Positions 36,926 through 48,600 of a stretch of 64,000 bases of DNA are shown here, in pieces. A program made the position numbers and the translations under genes. Position 1 is the first letter of the stretch; every line of letters begins with the position of its first letter. Origin of the DNA: Chrysopilus asiliformis (taxonomy: Eukaryota; Arthropoda; Insecta; Diptera; Rhagionidae); the NCBI GenBank assembly GCA_964034945.1, contig OZ035964.1:1634001-1698000 (forward strand), read 5' to 3'. The notes beneath the pieces are model-generated. The model did no database searches, was not told the DNA's origin, and saw only the letters and a list, made by a program, of their open reading frames with translations.

Positions 36926-37584
36926 ATACAGGGTGGGGAAGGATGAAAGAATCTTGAAATATCTTCAAAAACGTTTTTAATGTCTACCAATTAAAAATAA
37001 AATACATAAGTTTCCCCCGAAATGCATAAAAATCATTCGGAAGGATTTCCTTATTTAAGAGGACTACAAATGAGGACTACTCCGATCTCAGTCTCGACGT
37101 ATGTATGATTGAAGACTGCCGGAAAAGAGAGGATTTCAAAAATACAAGAAAGCCTGATAAATCGGATAACGGATGAATGGCTGGTGGTGTGTACACAAAT
37201 GTATAGGGACTCCACAATGGATAATTGTTTCGGTTTAGAGTTTTTTTTTTCGATGTCCCATGGGTAATTTGTATCAATAAGCGTTCACCAAATGGGATTC
37301 TTATTTAACTGTTGACACCCTTATAGACCGATCCCTGTCTATTAATCGAGGGCTGCTATTATAATACCATCCCCTTTTACTTATAGATTTCAACTCAATA
37401 AACGTGGCCATCAAATGAATTCTTTAGACGAAGAAATTCGGTTTTATGTGGAAAAATACAAAAATATCTTAAGTCGATTTATTGGCGAAGTCAAAGAGAT
37501 CTTATTTGCATTTCTTAGGGGGTGGCCATAAAATGGAAAATTCGTCACACTTTTAGGGGGTCTGCGGTAGTGTGACGGCGGCAC

Positions 37585-37980
37585 TAAACTCCATACAAAA
37601 TATAACAAAAGCTACAATTGCCAGGGGCCAATTGTCAAGTACTCTATATGAGGACAGACAAAATGTTTATTTAAAAAAATCCATTAGCATAGGAGAGGAG
37701 CAAAGTAGTGGTCCGATTGGATTTTTATGTATGGAACGGTTATGTAAAATCATATTCTAAATACATTTCATCTGTATACATTTTTCGATACGACTCACCG
37801 TTTTCGAGAAAACAGGAAAAAAGTATTCCATTTGTATGGGAGAGGGGGAAGCAGGGATCCGACTGGATTTCATTGTACAGATAAGTTATGTAGAATCCTA
37901 TTCTAAACACATTTTACCTTTATAAATTTTTCAATATGACCCACCATTTTCGAGAAAATTACGAAAAACTGTGAGGTGAT
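37585..37980 (+). repeat. R2 dispersed repeat
   Basis: Contains AGCTACAATTGCCAGGGGCC, ACTCTATATGAGGACAGACA, ATGGAACGGTTATGTAAAAT, then two rounds of a subrepeat with CACCGTTTTCGAGAAAACAG, TTCCATTTGTATGGGAGAG and TCCTATTCTAAACACATTTT. The right part, with TTTAGCC and TTTCGAAAGTTAT, is absent. Confidence 0.75.
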
Positions 37981-38780
37981 TCCATGATTAGACCCGCTAA
38001 TTTTCATCACAATACCTACCTTAGATTACTGCATTGCGTATAATAAATTCAAATACAAAACACAACAACCCCCATTGAATTAACCCAAGTTGAAATAATA
38101 AGAAAAAATCAACGGGAAAATTATATTCTTCCAGTTTTGAATGCATTTTCCTTCTAGTATCCTTAGATCAATGATGATGTGAGCAAAAACCATCGAAAAA
38201 AAAAATTGTGTGTGTTTTCTTTGGGGGAAATTCCAACAATATGCTTATTGTAGACTATGAAAATATTTAAGCTCCGAATAATGCAAAAAGTATTCCCGAT
38301 CATATCCCACTTGACGACCGTATAGAGTCCTTGATTTGAAGAGAGAAAGAGAGAGAGACAGAGAGACAAGGACTCAAAACGAAAGAACGAGAGTGAGATG
38401 GAGTTAGAAAGGATCAAAATTTAAGATTATTTACTTGTGTTAGAGGCAAACGCGAGAGTCTTTCCATGGAGGGTGATTTTATTTTCTATATCAGATGGTA
38501 GTAATCCGTAATTGAGAAGACCTCAATAGCCAAATACATATTAAGATAAATATAATACCTAACGAGATAATTTGTCGGCAATTACATGTCAAATTTGGAT
38601 GTTACCACCCCTTGGCAGTCGCCGTCGTCGTGGTCGCCCTTTTTGCCATTCTGTAACTCAAATTCTGTAACTTCGTAACTGGTGGCCAAAGAAAGCCGAC
38701 GGAAGGTCGTTGTTTACCCTCAAGCGATTTTAAATAAAAAAAAACACCCCCCCCCCACCCAAATTAAGATAGCAAAATAG

Positions 38781-39419
38781 TCTAGAACCCTTAACGCGCG
38801 AATCCTTGATGCAAAAGTAGGGTGACCATCTAGAATCCTTAACGCGCGAATCCTTGATGCAAAAGTAGGCTCGCCATACGTCCCGGAATGGGTGGGACAG
38901 TCCCGGATTTAAGCATGTCGTCCCGGAATTTTGTAATTTAGTGGTAAAACTTCTTAATCAATGGAAAAAATTGACATCAAAAACGGAAAATTTCCACCTG
39001 TAACAACACTGTAGGAAATGAGTTGAAAATTACTCTAAAAATGGAGTAAATTCATTGTAAAATTAAGTTTCAGTTGATAAAAATACGTCAAAAAGTCGTA
39101 ATGTTTGGTTTTTGCGCATTCTTGCGGTAAGTTTACGCAAAATTGTTTAAATATACTGTAAAAAAGGAGGAATTATATTCCCGAAAAGTCGTAATGTTCG
39201 GTTTTGTGCATTCCTGCAAACCCAAAGGGGTTTTTTTTTAAATCTCATCCCAGAAAATTGCTCTAAAACACCGTTAAAACATCTCATCCCAAAAAATTCA
39301 AAAAACTGCTCTAAAACACCATTAAAATACTCAAAAAAAACAGTGGGTTAGGCTTTTTGTTTAAAAAAAATTCAGGTTTTTCACAACCCTGGTTCATGGA
39401 CGAATCCTTGATGCAAAAG
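38781..39419 (+). repeat. 48-bp tandem duplication and 0.5-kb insert bounded by 19-bp direct repeats
   Basis: CGAATCCTTGATGCAAAAG occurs at 38799-38817, 38847-38865 and 39401-39419. The first two are in a 48-bp tandem duplication starting TCTAGAA at 38781 and 38829. The second and third bracket a 535-bp segment (38866-39400). That segment begins TAGGCTCGCCATACGTCCCG, contains two rounds of CTAAAACACC, and has CAACCCTG near its right end, a hAT-like terminal word. The bracketing repeats look like a long target duplication or a recombination scar. Confidence 0.65.
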
Positions 39420-39679
39420 CAATAAGGCCGGTCAAAATTGGAAGATCTGTTTTTTCGTACGAATGGAAATTTCCCACCCACTACCCACAAAAAACGCGTC
39501 GCCGTCTTTCTCGTAAAGTTACGTTTTAGGGCGCGTTCTAGAGTGAAAAGGGTTGAGAAGAGAAATGAATAAGGAAGACACGTGGTGAAGAAAAGATTCA
39601 TGAAAGGGAGAGGAAGCGCGAAAAGAGTCTAAAAAACCCTTTGAACTTTCGTGGAGGAGGTGAGGAAGCGTATTGCACT

Positions 39680-39782
39680 CCAAATACCATAACAAGTCGT
39701 AAAGTGGTGGTCGCGACTTTAATTTCGTGACTTTATGGTCGCGACTCGCGACGCCTACATTACGACCTCTTGTATTGTTTGG
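39680..39782. repeat. Foldback element, 103 bp, with related fragment near 44155
   Basis: The left arm CCAAATACCATAACAAGTCG, TAAAGTGGTGGTCGCGAC pairs imperfectly with the right arm GTCGCGACTCGCGACGCC, TACATTACGACCTCTTG, ending TGTTTGG. The segment at 44153-44220 repeats the left arm and centre (GTCGTAAAGTGATTGTCGCG, ATGACTTCATAG) without the right arm. Confidence 0.6.
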
Positions 39783-40530
39783 AATTGGTGGAAAATACTC
39801 TAATAATCCCCTGTCGATTCATGACCTGTAAGTCAATTTTGATTGACATCGATTATGGTTTCATATTAATGAAAAATCAACAGGAAAAAAAATAACACTA
39901 AAAAAAATAATAAAGCTTATGAAAACAACTAAAGAAAAGTAAAAGTGGATGCGCGTTGATCATTCAGATAAAAACAAGATGAAATTGTGTTAAAAAATAT
40001 GTTGATTTGAGACTCAAGTGAAGAACAAACATGAAATATTGATTCGATCGACAGATGAATTACAAAAAAAAAAAAAAAAAATCTTGAGACTGGAATATTT
40101 GTACACATTTTTGATGGACTTTAAGTGGTAGGCAGGCGCAGATAAATAGATCGTAGGAATAAATAAATAAAATAAAATAAAATAAAAAAACACTGAAATA
40201 CCTACTCATATGGGGATATTGAATTGAAGGTGGATTTACATGTGCGATGAATTTTGAATCTATTTTTCAGATTTAAAAAGTATCGCTAAGAAGGTGTTAA
40301 AAAGGCGAGCATTTTTAAAAGAAAATGATATCTTACTTAAAAGTCGAAGAAAAACATTTTGGATGTCCATAAAATACGTCATGCTAATTTTAACATTTTC
40401 ATACCGTCCCCCTCCCTTTCCCTTATCGCTACCCTTTTTCAGGATTTCTTATACGGACTTTAGTCGCACCGTCGAGTCGCACTATCGGATAAAAGTGTCA
40501 CGTATTTGATGGACAATCCTTTCTTGAAAT

Positions 40531-40808
40531 CTACACTCAGAAAAATGTCTAGGTCAACTTTTTGTCAGGTTAACTCTGACCTTACAGAGGTTTCTGTAAG
40601 CCAGCTAGCGGTCAGAGTTAACCTATCTAAGGTCAACTCGTGCAGCTCCCAATGCCCTACTTCACCTGCTGGTGGCTTAACTTCAGAATTTCTCCGACCA
40701 CAGGTCAACTCAGTTTTACTTGCCCACATGCAGGCGAACGCGAGCCTGCCCGAGGCCAATTACGCCGTATGTAGGTCGTCGAGTTAGCCTCCATTTTTCT
40801 GAGTGTAG
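40531..40808. repeat. MITE, 278 bp, perfect 17-bp terminal inverted repeats
   Basis: It begins CTACACTCAGAAAAATG and ends with the exact reverse complement CATTTTTCTGAGTGTAG. It is more GC-rich than the flanks. Internal inverted words GTTAACTCTGACC and GGTCAGAGTTAACC, and AGGTCAACT repeats, give further folding. The frames at 40506-40787 and 40565-40759 lie within it and are not supported as genes. Flanks GAAAT and CAATC are similar but not an exact target duplication. Confidence 0.88.
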
Positions 40809-41049
40809 CAATCTTTATTTTATAGCATTTTTAATGTTCTTGGAACAATATGTTAAAAACGATTCCCTAACTAAAACCCATCCTAAGAACAACATAATAA
40901 ACATGACATTGAATGACAGGTAAATATCGATATATCTTTTGTCAATCGGCAAGAATAAATAATAAAATCGTTGGTGGCTTTTAGCTCAATAGTTAAGCAT
41001 ATTTTATTGAGTTTCCCCAACAATAGAGAAAAAATAAAAATGCTACAAG

Positions 41050-41790
41050 TGCATGATCATGTTTCCAGACAATATAAACAACAACAGAAACATAAAATTC
41101 GACCGCGTGTTGAAAAACATGACAAAAAGTACTGGACATAAATTGTGTTCAGATCATCACGTGAATTTTTTATACAAATTGAATTTAATGTGTGGTTTCT
41201 CCAATGGGGAAAACTTTGCCAAATCACAATTTGTGACGATTATAAACCACCAAAAACCTCGTCATTTTTCGAGATAACCGCAAAAAACTGATTTTTTTTG
41301 TAAATAACGGTATATCTCGATACCGTTTTGAGATATAGAGTTCTAGTGAGAGACAAAAGTGTAGGAAATTTTACCGTCTTTAACTTTTGCCATATATAGG
41401 ACCACTGGATAACGCGTAGTTTCGGAGTAAATCGCGAAAAACAATATTATGATGTCAAAAAGCCGCCATTTTCGTTACTTCCGGTTAACGGATTTCCAGC
41501 AAGAGTGGATAGGATCGTCCCATTCTAGAACTAAACATGACTGTAAAGTTTCTAATTCTATTAGTATTTTATAAATCTCGTACACAGACTGACAGACTGG
41601 TAGACTAACAGACAGACAGACAGACAGACTGACAGACAAACAAACTAACAGACATACTGGCAGACATTTTTGTAATATAACTCCAATCGACCCGGAAGTG
41701 CTCGGGAAATGTATTTTAGGCCAAATTTAGAGTCTGAAATGTTTTTATGAATACAACAATTTATTATAATTCGTATAAGAAAGTAAGAAT
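41050..41790 (+). repeat. R1 dispersed repeat, long copy with intact right end
   Basis: Runs through ATCACGTGAATTTTTT, GGTATATCTCGATACCGT, GTAGGAAATTTTACCGTCTT, GCGTAGTTTCGGAGTAAATC, CCGCCATTTTCGTTACTTCC, CAGGATCGTCCCATTC-like and AGACAGACTGACAGAC repeats, to the right end ATTATAATTCGTATAAGAAA then GTAA at about 41786. Its left part is diverged and the left end motif is not clear. An unrelated palindromic MITE starts six bases later. Confidence 0.75.
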
Positions 41791-41795
41791 CAGAA

Positions 41796-42138
41796 ACCTA
41801 ACTATTTTATAACCAGGAATCGGGTCTACAACTCAGATAGTTAATTTCAATTACAAATATAGCCATAATCGACTATTTTTATAATAAATTTAACCACTTA
41901 GTAGTAAAATTTACCACTTGGTGGTTAAATGTACTATTTTTGTAATTGAAATTAGCTATGAGGCGCCTCCACACATTCAATGTTACTTGACAATTTTACT
42001 TGAATGACTCATGTTTCAAGTAACATGCTCCTCAATGTTACGTTTGCAGGCAATTTCCATCAATAATACTTGTCAAGTAACATTGAACGTGTGGAGGCTC
42101 CTATAGTCTCGATTCTCCATTATAAAATAGTTAGATTT
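41796..42138. repeat. Palindromic MITE (outer), split by a foldback insertion
   Basis: CTAACTATTTTATAA at the left and TTATAAAATAGTTAG at the right form the ends. GTTAATTTCAATTACAAATA pairs with TTTTTGTAATTGAAATTAGC further in. The right arm is interrupted at 41960-42100. With that segment left out of the comparison, GAATCGGGTCTACAACTC on the left lines up with GAGACTATAG and GATTCTC parts on the right, showing the insertion came later. Confidence 0.8.
41960..42100. repeat. Foldback element (inner), 141 bp, flanked by CTAT
   Basis: CCTCCACACATTCAATGTTA, CTTGACAA at the left is mirrored at the right (TTGTCAAGTAACATTGAACG, TGTGGAGG) with one difference over about 28 bases. Flanking CTAT occurs at 41956-41959 and 42101-42104, consistent with a 4-bp target duplication. 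The centre repeats TCAAGTAACATG and CAATGTTACG words. No coding capacity. Confidence 0.8.
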
Positions 42139-42840
42139 TCTCTGCGTGTTACAAACGGAGTGACAAACTGACAGATAGAGTGAAAAATTGACACACAAAC
42201 TCACTCGCATCGTTTTCAGCTGTGAACGCATAAACGAACATCACAATCCCTTTTCTCATTCCATAATATTATAAGAAAATCAAAAAGTAAAAAAAAAGTT
42301 AATGCTCTTCCAATATTTGTAAATGAGAAGAAGAAGGTGTCGGACGCTAAACGATATTTTAAGTGACCACTAGATTGACATCGATATACCGATTCAATGG
42401 TATTTTATTTTGTTTCGTTATGTTACTCACATAGCATATTTTATAATTTATTATATTTGTTGTTTTTTTTTTCTTTGATATATTTTGATTTGTTTGTTTA
42501 ACACCTAAGGACCTCAACCGATCCGGCGGCGACGTAACGCATTGAGAGATTCTTCAATTCCTTTCAATTTCAAATTTCATCTCGAGGGTGGTGTCTTCTT
42601 ATGTGTCTCAATCGTAGCATATTTCGCCCGCATTTGGATTTCGTGTAGGAGCGGGTAAAATTACTTGCTGACAGCATTGTTGCGGGCGGGTGTGCAGGAA
42701 TCACAAAACATTTGAATTTTATAGCAAACAAAGAAAACATCATTTATGAAAAAAAAAAACACCATTTGGACAGAAGTGGAAGATTTGTTAGTAAACTTTT
42801 CAACAACTAAAATAACATATAATGCTAACTAGGGGCTGTA

Positions 42841-43545
42841 GAAATATCGAACTTTTATGGCTAAAATGGGATAAAAACACATCAACTCCAAGAAAAATGC
42901 CTAAAATCGAAGAGAAATGCCTAAAATCGAAGAGAAATGCCTAAAATCGAAGAAAAATGCCTAAAATCGAAGTAAAATGTCTAAAATCGAAGAAAAATGA
43001 CTGAAATCAAACAAAAATTGATAAAATTGGGGAAATATGGTCTAGAGTCGAAGAAAGACGCCCCATAATTGAAGAAAAATGCTTGAAAAATGAAAAATTG
43101 AAGAAAAGACGCCTAATCATCGAAGAAAGACGCCTAATAACCGAAGAAAGACGCCTAATCATCGAAGAAAGGCGACAAAATCGAAGAAAAATTGTCTCAA
43201 ACCAAATAAAAATGCCTAAAATCGAAAAAAAACGCAGAAAATCAAACAAAAACGGATAAAATTGGAGGAAAAATGTTCTAAAGTCGAAGAAAAACGTCTA
43301 ATAAACGTAGAAAAACCGCCGCATTGTAGAAAAGGTGGAAAACTTGTCGCAATTCTTGAATCAAGTTGTACGAATATCGCATTGTAGGATGTCTAACTAT
43401 AGTTTATTTGAAAATAACTTGAAGAAATCGCTTGAAGTTCAACATAAAGGGTTAAAATTACATTTGACCGTGTGAAAATTTCCAATTCGAATCAAATTTC
43501 AGACCTTAGGAATCATTTTGAATAAAAAATCAACCTAAATAAAGA
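42841..43545 (+). repeat. 20-bp minisatellite array 1 with duplicated right flank
   Basis: After GAAATATCGAACTTTTATGG, about twenty units of AAATGCCTAAAATCGAAGAA (20 bp, with variants) run to about 43310. A unique-looking flank follows (TTGTCGCAATTCTTGAATCA to CCAATTCGAATCAAATTTCA) that recurs after array 2. The minus strand stays open through part of the array (43007-43249), giving repeats of SSMIRRL, which is a by-product of the array. Confidence 0.85.
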
Positions 43546-44335
43546 TTCAAATTTCGAAATTCTGATTTTTTGAATCTGAAACGACGAAAAGCCGAAATTC
43601 AATCGCATTTTCTTTATGTTCACGGATTTTTAATATCTCTGAAATATCGATTTGAATCTCATCGACTTGCAAAATGTAAAGAAATCTCAACCGGACCGAA
43701 AATTCGGTTTCTTGTGGATTCGGTCAGATCAAGACAATAGAAAAAAGGGATTCAGGAATTCCTTCAAATTTTCCCAGGGACCTGATTTTCATCGCTGATA
43801 AAAACTTGAAATCTTCTGAACATCTCCGAAACAATAACAATAAAAAAACACCACCAGCTATGGATAGCTTGCTCCCTACCACGAATCGGGATTAGATTTC
43901 GCCACCGTCTTATATCGATGGAGAATGAAATTCTCAACTCTTTAGGACGTTGTTTCTAAGCAATGAAACTCTGAAATTTCGTTTAAAATCCCATTATCGA
44001 TTAGCATAATCGATGCTAGAGAAATTCATGCGAAAATATTCAAATAATGATGGATATACAGCAAAAACGAGATCAAAATTCATTCATGTTAGCCACGATT
44101 GATTGCCTGACTCGTCAATCCCCTTAGAAACCTGAAATTTTCGCCAAGGAGTACAAAAGGTCGTAAAGTGATTGTCGCGACTTAAATAGCATGACTTCAT
44201 AGTTGGATGACCACTTGTGCTACTTGGGCGCTCATTTAGGCGGAGGTTTTTTCTCGAAATTCCAATCCAAAGGGGGTACGCGGAGGGTGGAGAAGGAGCA
44301 TGGTTTTTTAAAACATTGATTTTAACATAAATCAT

Positions 44336-44785
44336 GGCGGCAAATTGCCTAAAGTCGGAGAAAGACGCCTAAAATCGAAGAAAAACGACTAAAATCGAAG
44401 AAAAACGCCTAAAATCGAAGAAAAACGACTAAAATCGAGGAAAATCGCTTAAAATCGAAAAAAGATGTCTAAAATCGAGGAAACGCGCAAAAATCAAACA
44501 AAAATGGATAAAATTGGAGGAAAAATGTCCTTAAGTGGAATGTCTAATAAATGAAGAAAAAGCGTTGTAGCAAAAGGGGAAAATTTGTCGCAATTCTTGA
44601 ATCACGTTGTACGAATATCGCATTGTAGTCTAACTGTAGTTTATTTGAAAATATTTTTTTGGACGGTATAATTGAAGAAATCGCTTGAAATTCAACAGAA
44701 GGAGTTAAAGTTTCATTGACCGTGTGAAAATTTCCAATTCGAATCAAATTTCAGATTTTAAAAATCATTTTGAAGGCTGAATAAT
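44336..44785 (+). repeat. 20-bp minisatellite array 2 with duplicated right flank
   Basis: About ten units of ACGCCTAAAATCGAAGAAAA and variants, then AATGTCTAATAAATGAAG and the same right flank as array 1 (TTGTCGCAATTCTTGAATCA, ATTGACCGTGTGAAAATTTC). Arrays 1 and 2 with their flanks are therefore copies of one dispersed element about 1.3 kb apart in the same orientation. Confidence 0.85.
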
Positions 44786-46142
44786 TTAGAAAATTCTTCA
44801 AAATAGAAATTCCTGATGGGAAAACATTGTTTTTTTTCGTCAAACAATTTTTAAATTTTTCCTCCAGGGGGTTTTTTTTGTGAAAGGAAAAACTTTAACG
44901 CGGTAACGGCCGGTATGCAAGCTAGTAAAACAAAACAACAACAACAAAAAAAAATACATTTTTCACTTTACTTTCAATTTAATTTATTTACAAAAATGTT
45001 TTTCTTGATTTTTCCCCCTGAAAATACGATTTCCCTGTGCGATGTTCAAAGTCAAAGTGCGGCGGGAATCCGTATAAATTCTTAATTAACAAGGATTAAA
45101 GGAAACCCCATTCCCGTTACTGTTGTGTCATCTGTTGTGGAGGATTTAAGCAGCTCTTTTTCATCTGATAATATGATTTTTCGTCGCTCTCTATCTCGTT
45201 TCCGACTCCCCCAAATCTTAAATCCCGATATTAACCTGTGAGAGTGATAATAAAAAAATATGTGCCTGTACACATAATCAAATCGTGGAACGAGGGGACG
45301 TGGCAGAGGGAAGGAGGGATGACGGGAGGGGATGGGAATAGCCAATGATATCCAAAAGGAAAATTAAATAAAACTTCAGTGAATGGCAAGCAGCAGCCTG
45401 GAAACGTCAGGAAATCACCTCTCGCAACAAAGAAAAGTCCTCTGTTTAAGAGATATCTGAGGAAAATCCAACAACAACAACAACAACAGCAGAAGAAGGA
45501 AAAATCCTTGGGGGGTGACGTGACGACGACCGCAGCGGGACTGAAGCGGATTATCGAGTAAAGGTGAAAACATCTTAAAAAACCTAAGACCGGAAGGGGG
45601 AGGGGGATGACGGGGGGCTATTACAAACGCGGTTACTGTGCGGATTACTACTCACCATTGGGATGATAGCATCTCCCATTTGCGCCGGCGGCGGATATTC
45701 GCTCGACTGGTGGTGGTGGTGCTGGCAGAAGATTCTTTTTTTTTGAATTCCGGGTAATGGGGGTGGCTAAAAAAAGGATACAAAGTCACATCACAGAGAA
45801 TGTAAAGATAATGACGTCAATGGGTAGCTAGGCTTGAAATGTGATCCGTTTTCCCATGGGTATCTGGATTTGTTGTAGTCTTAACGGGAAAAATAATCAG
45901 CTCTCAACTGGTTGATTGGCTCCGAATGTGATCTGATGGTAAATATGCGATTTTAATCTACCATCGACAATAGCTAGCAGGAAGGGGAAAGGAAAATCAA
46001 GGTGAATGGAAATATTATGACTTGTTAATATGCGTTTCATAATTTTCCAGGTGTTTAGTCAATCGGGTGGAGGTGGTTTTTTTTTGTTGGCTTTTCTATG
46101 GCTGTATATCACATCAGACATCGAACATTATTTCGTAGACTT

Positions 46143-46470
46143 GTCGAAATATCGAACTTTTATGGCTAAAATCGAAAAAAAACGCTTAAAATCGAAGAAA
46201 AATGTCTAAAGCTGAAGAAAAATTGACAAAATTGGAGAAAGATGGTTTAATGTCGAAGAAAAACGCTTAAGGTCGAAGATAACTGCATAAAATCGAACAT
46301 GATTGCCTAAAATCGAAAAAAATTACTAAAATCGAAGAAAAATGCCTAAAACCGAAGAAAATTCCCTAAAATAGAAGAAAAATGTTTGAAATCGCAGGGA
46401 ATGAATAAAATTGAACAAAAAAATGTCTAAAATGGAAGATAAATGCCTAAATATGAAGAAATATTTTGGT
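46143..46470 (+). repeat. 20-bp minisatellite array 3
   Basis: Starts with the same left flank as array 1 (GAAATATCGAACTTTTATGG, CTAAAAT), then about fifteen diverged units of GCCTAAAATCGAAGAAAAAT. The right flank of arrays 1 and 2 is missing; an R2 copy follows instead. Confidence 0.8.
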
Positions 46471-47330
46471 ACTAGGCACAGTTTTCAAGAAAATAGAAAA
46501 AAAGTACTCAAATTTTATAGGGGAGGGGAGAAGGAATTTGATGTATGGATAAGTTATGTAGAATCATATTCTAAACATATTTCACCTTAATAAATTTTCG
46601 ATACGATTCACCGTTTTCGAGAAAACAGGAAAAAAGTATTCCATTTGTATGGGAGAGGGGGAAGCAGTGGTCCGACTGGATTTTAATGTATGAATAAGTT
46701 ATGTAGAATCCTATTCTAAACACATTTTACCTTTATAAATTTTTCAATATGACTCACCATTTTCGAGAAAATTGCGAAAAACTGTTTCGTTTGTTACGGG
46801 GTGAGGGGGAAGAATGGTCCAATTTTGCCCGTTCAAGAATTTAGCCCAGCTATTTACAAGAAACGTAACTATAGAAAATGTCAAGCCTCTAGCTCAATCC
46901 TTTCGAAAGTTATGGTGTTCTCGGACGGACAGACGTGCGGAAATCAAAGTTTTTTTTGTCACCCCTAACACCCTGCTGTAGTTTATTTTTGTGTTTGATG
47001 ATTGGTTCGATGCGTTATAAACGGTATATAAAATTTCATATACTCCTATATGATATATCATATAGAGCAGTGCTCCGCAACCAGTGTGCCGCGGCACACT
47101 GGTGTGCCGGGAAATGATATTAGGTGTGCCGCGGTAAACATTTCAAAAAGCTATTTAATAATTCTTTCAGGATTTTTTTTAAAATTTTGTCATTATAAAT
47201 ATTTTATACACAATTTTTTTTATATTTTCTTTTGTGGTGTGCCCGGGATTTCCAGAAAAAAAAATTGGTGTGCCGTATGCAAATAAAGGTTGCGGAGCAC
47301 TGATATAGAGTATAAACATACCTGCATTTT
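46470..47330 (+). repeat. R2 dispersed repeat, longest copy, carrying a hAT-like MITE
   Basis: Three rounds of a roughly 150-bp subrepeat (TTATGTAGAATCCTATTCTA, TTTTCGAGAAAACAGG, GGGAGAGGGGGAAGCAG). Then TGCCCGTTCAAGAATTTAGC, CTTTCGAAAGTTATGGTG, ACCCCTAACACCCTGCTGTA, GATGCGTTATAAACGGTATA and CTCCTATATGATATATCATA. The last part is split by the MITE 47068-47302. The copy at 60170-60620 is the inverse and lacks the MITE. Confidence 0.8.
47068..47302. mobile_element. hAT-like MITE, 235 bp, with 8-bp target duplication
   Basis: It has perfect 15-bp terminal inverted repeats, CAGTGCTCCGCAACC and GGTTGCGGAGCACTG, and repeated GTGTGCCG/CGGCACAC words just inside, as in many hAT-derived elements. It is flanked by ATATAGAG at 47060-47067 and 47303-47310. 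The 8-bp duplication and the CAG...CTG ends identify the hAT superfamily. There is no transposase frame, so it is non-autonomous. The frames at 46935-47286 cross its borders and are not genes. Confidence 0.93.
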
Positions 47331-47984
47331 GAGATGAAAAATGCAATCCGAATCGGCAGCGGCAGCAGAAAATTGATTCGGTGGCCGTAAATCTGTTTTC
47401 ATAACATAACCAAATCCCACATAGCCAGAATGTGTAATCGACGAAATTTTTTCTTAATTTTGTTTAAAATCGAAAGGATTAAATGTGTAAATCCTGTGAT
47501 TACACATTTTTCCCATGTTGTCGCCTACCTCTTTTTCCCATTTAAATCAACAACAGTTCATCGGAAAGTCCGTACAAAAAACAACAACAAAAAGGAGTAG
47601 ACAAAAAAAAAGAAGAAGAAAGAGAAAATATGGATGGTAGATAAGAGAAATCATCACAAAAATCACCTCAGACCGTCATATCGCATCGTCGAAATGCACA
47701 ATGGGAGAATGACAATAGCACTTAACGGCTATAAAAACACTACATTGTTCTCCCACCCCCTTGCAACGACAGACACTTTACACGTCCAGTAATTGTGTAT
47801 CCCTTTAACGTATGTCGAGTGTGTGTTGGGCATCGTGAATTCTGTTGTGATGGAGCCCATTGTCCTGGCAATTTACAGCAGTGTCCGATGATACTTCAAT
47901 TGTTACTTCAAAAAAAGGGAGGGGGGAAACACATCTAATGGTGATGAAAATCCTTTCAATCAATTTGGAGATAGCAGAGGAGGA

Positions 47985-48175
47985 ATGTTAAAAGGAGAGG
48001 TGTTTTGATTCTTTATCCGAATTTTAAAACCGCATCACAATCGGTTGAACGTTTCTAAAGTTAACAGATAAGGGGTGCCGTAGCGGAGGGGAGAAAACTT
48101 AAATGGAATCTATTGAGATGTTTTCGCGTAATTCTTGTTGTTTGAGATCGGTCACTTGAGTGGTATGATTAACGC
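47985..48175 (+). repeat. R4 dispersed repeat, copy 2
   Basis: Shares TTTATCCGAATT, AAACCGCATCACAA, AAGGGGTGCCG and GCGTAATTCTTGTTGTTTG-like blocks in order with 6955-7200. Limits are approximate. Confidence 0.45.
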
Positions 48176-48224
48176 AACTTCACAGTCATCAGACATCTCG
48201 ACATCACTTCGAAAAAATAACTGA

Positions 48225-48600
48225 TGTGAACAGCACATGACTTTCTTATACAACATCGACGTTTCTGCACAATTTACACAATAATCCAATGAATCAAATA
48301 TTAGTTTATATAAAAATATGATTTTTTCTTTTACAAAAAACTGAAATATCCCGCTAACGGTAAAAGATATCAATTTACGGTAAAACGCTAAAATGTAGAG
48401 AATTTTAATACCATTAATTATGCCTACAACTATAACGAAAAACCGTTAGTTTGCAAGTAATTCGCAAAAACGTACTTTTCTCATTTTTAATGATAACTCG
48501 ATAACGATAAAAGACAAAATTGCCGGGAATGTTATTCTCTTCAATTCATCTCATGTAATAAACCACCAAAAATCCGTCATTTATCGACAGCAAACTCACG
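48225..48600 (+). repeat. R1 dispersed repeat, 5' half
   Basis: Starts GAACAGCACATGACTTTCTT, ATAC, shared with the copy at 61221. It continues through CGTTTCTGCACAATTTACAC, CTGAAATATCCCGCTAACGG and TTATTCTCTTCAATTCATCT to the TTTATCGACA part, then ends. A segment around 48390-48480 is out of the usual order, so this copy is rearranged. Confidence 0.65.

Noticed and set aside
42890..43310. Possible CRISPR-like array of 20-bp repeats
   Set aside because: Units are directly adjacent without spacers and lie in an animal genome; it is a minisatellite.
45379..45561. 60-codon frame with a Gln run and basic residues
   Set aside because: It is somewhat GC-richer than its surroundings and looks mildly protein-like, but it is short, has no known motif and no neighbouring exon fits.
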